From Burkholderiales bacterium 70-64 (GTDB lineage: Bacteria; Pseudomonadota; Gammaproteobacteria; Burkholderiales; Burkholderiaceae_E): a stretch of DNA of 64,000 nucleotides. Position 1 is the stretch's first letter; every line of letters starts with the position of its first letter. This document shows, piece by piece, positions 18,106 to 31,332 of the stretch. Where the stretch lies: assembly GCA_001898645.1 (NCBI GenBank), contig MKUQ01000056.1, forward strand, positions 311-64,310. Reading direction: 5' to 3'. Under the pieces are notes generated by a model, which was not told the origin of the DNA, searched no databases, and saw only the letters and a program-made list of their open reading frames with translations. Position numbers and translations under genes: made by a program.

Positions 18106-21100
18106 ATGCCCGAAGCGACCGCCGCGTCACCGGACGATTCCTTGTCCCTGCCGGGATTCGATTGGCAACCGCTGGAAGAAGCCGCAAGCGTCGCGCTTGC
18201 CCGGGACTGGAATCTCTCGCTTCCGGATCCGCCGCTCGATCTCGCGTCGGCCGTGGTGTCGGTGGCCGCGCTGCCCTTCTACCGCGACTATCGACTGGTG
18301 CGTGTCGCCGCACCGCGCCGGACGGTCGACGAGCCCGGCGCCGAATCCCAGGCGGTCTACCTGCTGTACACGCCCGGCGACTTGCGTCCGCTCGACTCGA
18401 GCCTGCGCAGCATCGACCGCGTCAACCTGCTCTCGCCCCTGCAACTCGATGCCGGCAACGTCGCGCAGTACGTGGCGCTGCGCCTCGCCTTCGAACGTTC
18501 GCACGCGACGGCGACCCCGGCGCCCGATGGGGGCATGCTGCTGGCCGTCGTCGAATGGGCAGTCGACGCGGCACCCGGCAGCGGTGGCCGGCCCGAACCG
18601 GTGCGCAGCGACGAGGTCTTCCGGCTACGCATCGGCCTGGCCGTCCCCGGAGACAAGGGATGGGCCCGCTTGCACGCCGAGGTCGTCGTCACGCCGGCGG
18701 GCGCGGTGACGCTCGCGACCGTCGAGGCGATGCCGCGCCGGGACGACGCGGCCATCGAACCCCGGGCTGCACTCGCCCGGAACTGCGTGCGCATCCGCCC
18801 CGGCTGCGCGTGGCTGGCCTGGCACGAGGCCGATGACACGCAGAGAGCGTCCCTGACGGGGCTGCTCCGCGGCTGGATCAGCGAGCCGGACCAGCCGCCG
18901 CGGATTCGCATCGCCGATCTGCCGTTCTATCGCAGCTACAAGCTCCTCGAGCTGTCCGGGCCCGGGCCGCGAGGCTGGCTGCGCAGTTACGCGCTCGTCG
19001 TACCCGACGCAACGACGAGCGCTGCGCAGCCCGTGGTGCCACTCGACGGCAGCTCCCCGCCCCTGCACGGGATCAACGCGCTGGCGGACGAGCTGCGGCT
19101 CGACGCGCAGAGCGTCGTCCCCTATCTCGCCTTCTTCTGCTGGGCGGTCCAGGGCGAAGAGGGGTCTTTCCGGATCGCGAGGTCGACCTGGCGCGAGATC
19201 CCCCTCCTGCAGGCGCCCGACGACACGCAACGCGAAGGGCTCGCGCGATGCGAGTGGGGCATACGGCCCACGGACCCCGAGGAGGAACGCAGCAAAGGGT
19301 TCCCGGATCGATCGGAGGGCGAATTCCGCTTTCACGCCACGGTCGCCTATTCGAACGCGGTGTTCCGGACGTGGATGGCAGTCTCTCCCTCCGGCATGGT
19401 CACGATGCTCGACGACGAGCCCATCGTCGCGCAGATCCCGACGCGAATCGAGAAGTTCGGCTCCGCCCGCCTGGGCATTCCGCGCCGTCTCGCTGCGATC
19501 GGTCATCGCCTGCTCGGCACGAAACCGGTCGATGCCGACTGGCTGCTCGGCAGCGCCGCCCCGGATGCCGCGACGACGCACAAGCAGGTCACGGCACGGG
19601 AGTTCGTCGAGGCGTTGCAGCGAGAGGCCACGCTGGCCGACCTGGAAGTGAGCGATGGACCCGTCGAGTGGGCGCCGCCGGACGCGAGCGATCGCCGTCC
19701 GCGCCTGATCCGCAACTGCGTGTTCCGGCACGGACTGCTTGCGGGCCATTCGGCCTCGGTCGCACCCGTCTCGCTCGTCCACTGCCTGATCGAAGGCGGC
19801 TTCAGCGCACGCGGCTCGGACCTGAAGGGGGCCTGGCTCTTCGTCGAATGCCGCATCGGCGCCGACAAGGGCAACGGCTCGCACGAGGTGGCCATCGACC
19901 TGGACAACGCCAGCTTCGCCGACGACGTCGAATTCTTCGCGTGCGCCGTCTATGGCCGCCTGAGCGGAACTTCGCTGCGCGCGCAGCAGCACCTGAGGAT
20001 CCGGGGCTGCTGCTTCGCACGCGCGGAGCTGGACAAGGCCCGCCTGGTACGCGTCGCCGACATCGAGGCGTTCACCGAGCCCCGCAGCGGCTTCGGATCG
20101 GCGCAGCGCTTCGACAACCCACCGGCGATCGCGCTGCCGTACGCACGGATCACCGGCGAGCTGGAGATCGGTGCGGCGACGGATGAAACCACGCGGCGGA
20201 TCGGGGGCGCCCGATCCGCCCTGGTCGACGGCGAGGCGATCGCGACCGTCGTGAACGGTGCGCTCGACCTGTCGGCGATCACGACGGACTCGCTGTGGCT
20301 GTCGGGAACGGTGTGCGACGGCTACGCAGCGCTCGACTACGCGGTGATCGGCAAGGAACTCTGCATGCACAGCGGGGGTTCCGGGCATCACGGGGCGCAG
20401 TTCAGGACCGCCACCGGACTGAGCCTGGCGTCGGCGCACGTCGGCGGCAGCGTCTCCCTGGACGCCGCGCAGGTGGGGCACGACCTGTCGCTGTATCTCG
20501 CCCGCATCGAAGGCAACCTCAGTCTCGGCGGCGCGCGGATCGGCGAAAACCTGAATGCCAATTTCGCCTCGGTGCGCGGCTACCTCACCGCATTCCTGGC
20601 GCGCGACCGGATCACCGATCACGCCGTGCACCTGAGTGTCGGCAAGCACCTCCTGATGTCCGGGTGCGACATCCGGTTCTGTGAGCTGCGCGGCGTGGAC
20701 ATCAAGGGAGGCCTCGACATCATCGCGGCGAAGTTCGAGCGCCTGATGGTCGCGCCGGCCATCGAGCGCACCGGCACGCACGCCAACGGAAATCCGCAAT
20801 ACTGGATCCGGCCGAATCGCATCGGACGCGTCCGCGTCCAGACCGTCACGGTGTCGGGCAACCTGCTGCTGGCAGGCATCCTGACGGCGGACGCCGGCAG
20901 CACGCTGCGCACGGGCGAGGAACGCGCGGGATTCAGCGTACGGCACAGCAGGATCGGCGGCGACCTGGCCCTGGCGCTCCAGGGTACGCCCGAGGCGGAT
21001 CTCGTGGAGCGATTTGCCGACAAACCGGGGACGATCGACTGGCGACGGCCGGATCCCGCGCCGGATGCGCCGCCGGCGGAGCGAGGCGCGATCGATGCTT

Positions 21101-22455
21101 CCCCGCTCGCGAAGCCCCGGCACGAGGACGTGTACACGGACGTGTGGGGTGACCTGGACCTGCGCGCCAACCACGTCGGGGGGCGACTCGGCCTGCAAAA
21201 CGTCACGGTGGCAGGCCAGATCCACCTGAACGACACGCAAGTGGTGCTCGACGTCGAGCTGAACGGCGACTACACGCTCGACGGTGCCTCCTTCAGCGGG
21301 CTCGTCACGCGCTGCACCTGCCTGGACCTCGAGAAGCTGACGTGCGACGGAGACGTGATCCTGACCGGCCTGCACCTTCGATGTCCACCGGAGGACCTCG
21401 AGGTCGCCCACATCCCGGTTCAACGACACGGCACGCTCAGCGCTCGCGACATGATCGTCAAGGGCGACCTCCGTTTCGGCCCCCCCGGATCGGATCGACC
21501 CGATCCGGAATCGCAGCCGCTGCCCATGGCGCTCATCGACGGCACGATCGACCTGAGCGGGGTCAGGGCCGATCGCCTCGTGTTGTCACGCCGCAATCTC
21601 GGGAAAGACGGCAAGGTCCTGCTCGAGCGCGGACGGTTCGGGCGCTTCGACATGATCGATCCGCCGCCGCAGTCGATCGAGCTCGCCGGCATCCAGGTCG
21701 GCCGGTGGTACTTCATTCACGTCGGGAAGGACGGCCGGAAATGCGAGCCGGCGCCCGTGGCCGTGATCGTCGATGTTCTGCGCAAGATGCCGACCTTCGA
21801 CCGGATGGCCTGGATCGACATCGAGAACGGCCTGCGCAACGAGGGGCGAGACCTCGAGGCGAACGAGGTCTACGTATCGATGCGGCGCGCGGCGCGAATG
21901 CGCGAGCACGAGCAGCGCCGCCTGGGCGAGGACAAACGGGACGAGCGGCGCCCGGTCCCCGATCGCCTGCGCTACCGCTGGAGTCGCTTCAAGGACCAGC
22001 TGAAGTTCCTGCTCACCCGCTACGGCACGGCGGTCGGACGACCGATGTGGCCGTTCCTGCCGGTCCTGCTCCTGTCGCTGTGGATCTTCTCGAACGAGTG
22101 CAACGTGGCAGCCACGACCGAATTGCTCCAGGTGCTGGGCGACAAGCCGGCCCTTGCAGCCTCGAGTTGCCGACCCGGCCCGGGTTCCACCACGCTCCCG
22201 TTGGCGATCTCGCCGGCGCAATTGGGCACGCCCTGGCGGTTCACCGACGCGATGGCGCTGACCGTGCGCTACCAGGTGCCGATCATCGGCGTGCTGACAC
22301 ACAACCGCTGGGAAGCGAGCGCTCGAAGCCTGCCCGGCGGCTTCCTGAGCGCCGAAGGCTACGCGTTCTGGGTGGAGCTCTATCACTGGATCGCCTGGCC
22401 GCTGTTCCTGATCGGCGTCGCGGCGCGCGCGTTCCGTGGGCGACGCGACGGCTGA
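18106..22455 (+). CDS. Very large membrane-anchored protein with beta-helix-like repeats, unrecognised
   Basis: 1449 residues, not recognised. The N-terminal 400 residues contain two related units: one around residue 51 (VAALPFYRDYRLVRV) and one around residue 266 (IADLPFYRSYKLLEL), each followed about 70 residues later by a similar AxxVxxYLAxxxA segment. Residues from about 560 to 1220 are made of short repeating strands such as SLDAAQVGHDLSLYLARIEG and NLSLGGARIGENLNANF, the pattern of a pentapeptide-like or bactofilin-like beta-helix. A charged stretch follows, then hydrophobic segments at about 1310-1330 and 1420-1445. No signal peptide is visible, so the repeats are probably cytoplasmic and tethered at the C-terminus. 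It stands alone, divergent from the TM2 gene. Confidence 0.8.
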   Translation: MPEATAASPDDSLSLPGFDWQPLEEAASVALARDWNLSLPDPPLDLASAVVSVAALPFYRDYRLVRVAAPRRTVDEPGAESQAVYLLYTPGDLRPLDSSLRSIDRVNLLSPLQLDAGNVAQYVALRLAFERSHATATPAPDGGMLLAVVEWAVDAAPGSGGRPEPVRSDEVFRLRIGLAVPGDKGWARLHAEVVVTPAGAVTLATVEAMPRRDDAAIEPRAALARNCVRIRPGCAWLAWHEADDTQRASLTGLLRGWISEPDQPPRIRIADLPFYRSYKLLELSGPGPRGWLRSYALVVPDATTSAAQPVVPLDGSSPPLHGINALADELRLDAQSVVPYLAFFCWAVQGEEGSFRIARSTWREIPLLQAPDDTQREGLARCEWGIRPTDPEEERSKGFPDRSEGEFRFHATVAYSNAVFRTWMAVSPSGMVTMLDDEPIVAQIPTRIEKFGSARLGIPRRLAAIGHRLLGTKPVDADWLLGSAAPDAATTHKQVTAREFVEALQREATLADLEVSDGPVEWAPPDASDRRPRLIRNCVFRHGLLAGHSASVAPVSLVHCLIEGGFSARGSDLKGAWLFVECRIGADKGNGSHEVAIDLDNASFADDVEFFACAVYGRLSGTSLRAQQHLRIRGCCFARAELDKARLVRVADIEAFTEPRSGFGSAQRFDNPPAIALPYARITGELEIGAATDETTRRIGGARSALVDGEAIATVVNGALDLSAITTDSLWLSGTVCDGYAALDYAVIGKELCMHSGGSGHHGAQFRTATGLSLASAHVGGSVSLDAAQVGHDLSLYLARIEGNLSLGGARIGENLNANFASVRGYLTAFLARDRITDHAVHLSVGKHLLMSGCDIRFCELRGVDIKGGLDIIAAKFERLMVAPAIERTGTHANGNPQYWIRPNRIGRVRVQTVTVSGNLLLAGILTADAGSTLRTGEERAGFSVRHSRIGGDLALALQGTPEADLVERFADKPGTIDWRRPDPAPDAPPAERGAIDASPLAKPRHEDVYTDVWGDLDLRANHVGGRLGLQNVTVAGQIHLNDTQVVLDVELNGDYTLDGASFSGLVTRCTCLDLEKLTCDGDVILTGLHLRCPPEDLEVAHIPVQRHGTLSARDMIVKGDLRFGPPGSDRPDPESQPLPMALIDGTIDLSGVRADRLVLSRRNLGKDGKVLLERGRFGRFDMIDPPPQSIELAGIQVGRWYFIHVGKDGRKCEPAPVAVIVDVLRKMPTFDRMAWIDIENGLRNEGRDLEANEVYVSMRRAARMREHEQRRLGEDKRDERRPVPDRLRYRWSRFKDQLKFLLTRYGTAVGRPMWPFLPVLLLSLWIFSNECNVAATTELLQVLGDKPALAASSCRPGPGSTTLPLAISPAQLGTPWRFTDAMALTVRYQVPIIGVLTHNRWEASARSLPGGFLSAEGYAFWVELYHWIAWPLFLIGVAARAFRGRRDG

Positions 22456-22579
22456 GCCCTGCGCCGGCGGGGGGTGAATCACGCGAGAGACCACGGCCGG
22501 CCCCAGGGCGGCAGGCAGCCGGCGCGGCGATCCTGATAGACTGCCCGCGCTGCCTCTGCTCGCCACACCCGACCACCCG

Positions 22580-28467
<5,888 letters not shown>

Positions 28468-28471
<4 letters not shown>

Positions 28472-28842
28472 CACGCAATCCGGTCGGCTGGTTCGAGATC
28501 TACGTGCAGGACATGGCGCGGGCCAAGGCGTTCTACGAAGCGGTCTTGCGCATCACGCTGCAGAAGCTGGAGAGCCCCGGGCCCCACGAGATGTGGGCGT
28601 TCCCGATGGAGATGGACGCGCCGGGCGCCGCCGGCGCGCTGATCAGGATGCCCGGCGTCGCTTCGGGCGGGGGCGGCACGATGGTGTACTTCAGCTGCGC
28701 CGACTGTGCCGAGGAAGCGGCCCGCGTGCTGCAGGCCGGCGGCCGCGTCGAGAACCCCAAGACGTCGATCGGCGAATACGGCTTCATCGCCCACGCGAGC
28801 GACACCGAGGGCAACATGTTCGGGCTGCACTCGATGCAGTGA
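28468..28842 (+). CDS. VOC-superfamily protein (glyoxalase-like)
   Basis: 124 residues from the ATG at 28468, four bases of overlap with uvrA and an AAGGAG ribosome site eight bases upstream. The fold begins VGWFEIYVQDMARAKAFYEAV and ends ASDTEGNMFGLHSMQ, the two beta-alpha-beta modules of a single-domain VOC protein. The metal-ligand positions are not all clear (Glu in WFEIYV is one candidate). Substrate unknown; related proteins are annotated as glyoxalase or bleomycin-resistance-like. Confidence 0.85.
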
Positions 28843-28890
28843 GGCACGCCCGCGGCGCGGCCGCCGGCGGCGCGCGTCGCCCTATCCGGG

Positions 28891-29547
28891 TCAGGCCTTC
28901 CTGAAGGTGGCGAGCTTGATGCCTTCGCGCGCCATCGCCGCGGCCACGGCCGGGTGGGCGGCGACGCGGTCGACGTAGGCCTTGTACACCGGCAGAGAGT
29001 CCGGGTCGATGCCGGCGAAGCCGCTCCAGCGCAGCAGGGTCAGCGCGTAGAAGTCGTGGATCGCCGGCCGCCGGCCGAACCAGTACGGATCGGCCGAGGA
29101 CACCCAGCCCTGGATGCGCTCGAGCTGGGTGCGATACAGCGCGGCGGCGAAGCGCTTCAGCTCGGCGTGCACGGCCTCGCCCTCGGCGAAGTTCTCCGGC
29201 TTGAAGAAGTGGGTGAAGGTGGTGTGCACGGTGTTGTTCATCCAGGCGAGCTGCGACATCGCCTGCGCGCGCGCCCACGATTCGGCGGGCAGCAGCCCGA
29301 CCTGCGGATAGCGGCGATCGAGGTAGTCGCAGATGGCCACGATCTGCGTCAGCGGCTTGCCGTCGACGACCAGCGTCGGCACCTGGCCGTTCGGGTTGAG
29401 CGCGAGGTACTCGGGGGCGCGCTGCTCGCCCTTGTGCAGCTTGAGCATGCGCGGGACGAAGTCCTCGCCGGTGGCCGCCTTGATGGTCTCGAGCGCGGCA
29501 TGGGGGACGAAGGAACAGGCGCCGGGTCCGTAGTACAGTTCGATCAT
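28891..29547 (-). CDS. Glutathione S-transferase, beta-class-like
   Basis: 218 residues from the ATG at 29547 (MIELYYGPGACSF), which has GAGG six bases upstream; an ATG two codons earlier is possible. The N-terminal thioredoxin-fold domain carries the GACS cysteine of bacterial beta-class enzymes (about residue 10) and the glutathione-binding NPNGQVPTL with cis-Pro. The C-terminal helical domain runs from about residue 85. Cytosolic detoxification of electrophiles is the likely role. It converges on the VOC gene ending at 28842 and is divergent from another VOC gene. Confidence 0.9.
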   Translation of the reverse strand: MIELYYGPGACSFVPHAALETIKAATGEDFVPRMLKLHKGEQRAPEYLALNPNGQVPTLVVDGKPLTQIVAICDYLDRRYPQVGLLPAESWARAQAMSQLAWMNNTVHTTFTHFFKPENFAEGEAVHAELKRFAAALYRTQLERIQGWVSSADPYWFGRRPAIHDFYALTLLRWSGFAGIDPDSLPVYKAYVDRVAAHPAVAAAMAREGIKLATFRKA

Positions 29548-29618
29548 CGTCATCCTCGTGTCGTCGGGGGCAAGGCCGCCGAGTATACGGTCGGCGCCGG
29601 CGCACCCCGCGCTTGTCC

Positions 29619-30026
29619 ATGCTGCGGCCCAGCGGCCTCGATCACATCGTGCTGCGCGTCGTCGACGTCGAGGCGATGCTCGCCTTCTACGTCGACGTGC
29701 TCGGCTGCAGCCGCGATCGCATGCGCCCCGAGCTCGGCCTGTACCAGGTGCGCGCCGGCACCGCGCTGATCGACCTGGTGCCGGTCGACGGCCCGCTCGG
29801 GCGCGCGGGCGGCGCGCCGCCGGGCCGCGAGGGCCGCAACCTCGACCACCTGTGCCTGCGCGTCGAGCCTTTCGACGCCGAGGCGATCCGCGCCTGGCTC
29901 GAAGCCCACGGCGCGCATCCCGGGCCGGTGGAGCAGCGCTACGGGGCCGAAGGCACGGGCCCGTCGATCTACGTGGCCGACCCCGAGGGCAACGTGGTCG
30001 AGCTCAAGGGACCGCCGGCCCCGTGA
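29619..30026 (+). CDS. VOC-superfamily metalloprotein
   Basis: 135 residues from the ATG at 29619; a TTG two codons upstream is less likely. The three metal-ligand positions are clear: His in LDHIVLRVVD, His in LDHLCLRVEP and Glu in GNVVELKG. The single-domain length fits a glyoxalase-I-like or fosfomycin-resistance-like dimer. It stands 58 bp upstream of the interrupted RraA-family gene and may once have formed an operon with it. Substrate not predictable. Confidence 0.88.
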   Translation: MLRPSGLDHIVLRVVDVEAMLAFYVDVLGCSRDRMRPELGLYQVRAGTALIDLVPVDGPLGRAGGAPPGREGRNLDHLCLRVEPFDAEAIRAWLEAHGAHPGPVEQRYGAEGTGPSIYVADPEGNVVELKGPPAP

Positions 30027-30083
30027 ACGGACCGTCCGCCCGGTGAACGAGATCCGTAGACCCCATTCTCCGCAGGTGAACCG

Positions 30084-31049
30084 ATGCCCCTCGACCCGAA
30101 CGTCGCCGCCGCGCTCGCCGCCGCATCGACCGCCACCCTCACCACGGTCCTGCTCAAGAAGGGCCTGCGCAACACCTGGCTGCGCGGGGCCCGCCCGCTG
30201 CAGCCCGGACAGCCGCGGCAGGTGGGGCCGGCCTTCACGCTGCGCTTCGTGCCGGCCCGCGAGGACCTCGCCACGCCGGAATCCTGGGCCTCGCCGATCT
30301 CGACGCGCGCCGCCATCGAGGCGATGCCCGAGGGCTGCGTCGCGGTGGTCGATGCCCACGGCGTCACCGACGCCGGCATCTTCGGCGACATCCTGTGCGC
30401 CCGCATGCGCAAGCGCGGCGTCGCGGCGCCAGGGCCTGTTCACCCTACGATCGACCCCGCGTGAACCCGAAAATAGCACGCAATCAAGGCGCAAAGCGCA
30501 GCCGTGGCGGGGCCACGGCGAGCATTTGCAACGCCGAGTGCGTGCTATTTTCGGGTTCACCCTTCGGGCCGGGGCCTGGCGAGCCGCCACACTTCGTTGC
30601 CGGCTCCTTGCGTGGCACCGCCACGCGCGTCGCCGGCGCCTCGTTTGGCGGCTCGCCAGACCCCGGCGCGGGGTCGATCGTAGGGTGAACAGGCCCTCGT
30701 CACCGACGGCGTGGTGCGCGACGGCAAGGGTGTGATAAGCACCGGCCTGCCGGTGTGGTGCGGCGGCGTCGCCGCGCCGCCCTCGGTGGCCGGCCTGACC
30801 TTCGTCGCCTGGCAGCAGCCGATCGGCTGCGGCGGGGCGGCGGTGTTCCCCGACGACATCGTCGTGGCCGACGACGACGGAGCGGTGCTGGTGCCGGCCG
30901 CCCTGGTCGGGGAAGTGGCTGCGCTCGCCGCGGAGCAGGAGCGCCTGGAAGCGTGGATCATGGGCGAGGTGGAGCGAGGCGCTGCCCTGCCCGGCCTGTA
31001 TCCGCCCGACGCCGTCCAGCGCGCCCGCTACGAAGCCTCGCGCGGGTAG
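30084..31049 (+). pseudogene. RraA-family gene interrupted by a palindromic element
   Basis: Two in-frame pieces belong to one RraA / 4-hydroxy-4-methyl-2-oxoglutarate aldolase-like protein. The first (30084-30464) carries about 115 genuine residues ending GDILCARMRKRGVAA, then enters a 267-bp insertion and stops at TGA 30462-30464. The second resumes in the same frame as LVTDGVVRDGK and runs to 31049. Removing 267 bases (89 codons) restores a 232-residue protein of normal family length with VAA-LVTDGVVRD across the junction; the split lies just before the family's metal/substrate motif. The second half might be made separately from a GTG at 30711, but an active enzyme is unlikely. Unlike E. 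coli RraA, the original function need not have been RNase E inhibition. Confidence 0.85.
30431..30697. mobile_element. 267-bp nested palindromic (MITE-like) insertion
   Basis: The ends are a perfect 31-bp inverted repeat, 30431-30461 against 30667-30697 (outer sequence agggcctgttcaccctacga). Inside are two more long hairpins: 30461-30482 pairs perfectly over 22 bp with 30539-30560, and 30571-30589 pairs with 30646-30664 with one mismatch; each has a smaller hairpin at its tip (ccgtgg/ccacgg and gcgtggc/gccacgc). As single strand it would fold into a three-way junction. There is no coding sequence and no evident target duplication. It disrupts the RraA-family gene. Confidence 0.85.
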
Positions 31050-31065
31050 GAACGGGTGCCTGTCG

Positions 31066-31102
31066 CGCTTCGGGAAGGGGTCGCGCGATCCCTGCCGAAG
31101 CG
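31066..31102 (+). terminator. Hairpin after the RraA-family remnant
   Basis: An 8-bp perfect stem cgcttcgg (31066-31073) / ccgaagcg (31095-31102) encloses a 21-base loop. It follows the RraA stop by about 17 bases. No T-run follows, so termination is only a possibility. Confidence 0.35.
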
Positions 31103-31148
31103 AGTGAGCTCCCGGGGCCCCACCGGCCACGCTTGCGGCGTTCGTCAG

Positions 31149-31162
31149 TGATACATGTATCA
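31149..31162. promoter_or_regulatory. 14-bp perfect palindrome, probable activator binding site
   Basis: TGATACATGTATCA is a perfect inverted repeat in the 283-base gap between the RraA-family remnant and the exported repeat-protein gene. Its centre is about 107 bases upstream of the start predicted from the sigma-54 promoter at 31238-31253, the usual distance for an enhancer-binding-protein site. The sigma-54 activator encoded at 37150-38520 is the natural candidate to bind it. It is conspicuously A/T-rich in this context. Confidence 0.6.
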
Positions 31163-31237
31163 GGGCCGAAACACCCGCACGACCGCGCGAACGGAGCTCG
31201 TCCGAAGCAAATCAGTCACTTGTCGATCGCCGCCGCC

Positions 31238-31253
31238 CGGCACGGTCCTTGCG
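31238..31253 (+). promoter_or_regulatory. Sigma-54 promoter (-24/-12)
   Basis: CGGCACGGTCCTTGCG matches the sigma-54 consensus TGGCAC-N5-TTGCW at all core positions, with GG and GC correctly spaced; only the outermost bases differ. Transcription would start near 31263, giving a leader of about 70 bases before the ATG at 31333. A cognate sigma-54 activator gene lies in the same cluster. Confidence 0.7.
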
Positions 31254-31332
31254 TACTCCTGTCGCCGAGGAATGCCGTCTGGTCTGGATTCCTCACCGGA
31301 CCTTCGCGTCAGGTCACTTCAGGAGAGCACGC

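Noticed and set aside
30431-30697. Insertion sequence with its own transposase
   Set aside because: No open frame of useful length; only inverted repeats, so at most a non-autonomous element.
30711-31049. Independent small gene after the palindromic element
   Set aside because: It is the C-terminal half of the RraA family in the same frame, starting in the middle of a conserved motif.
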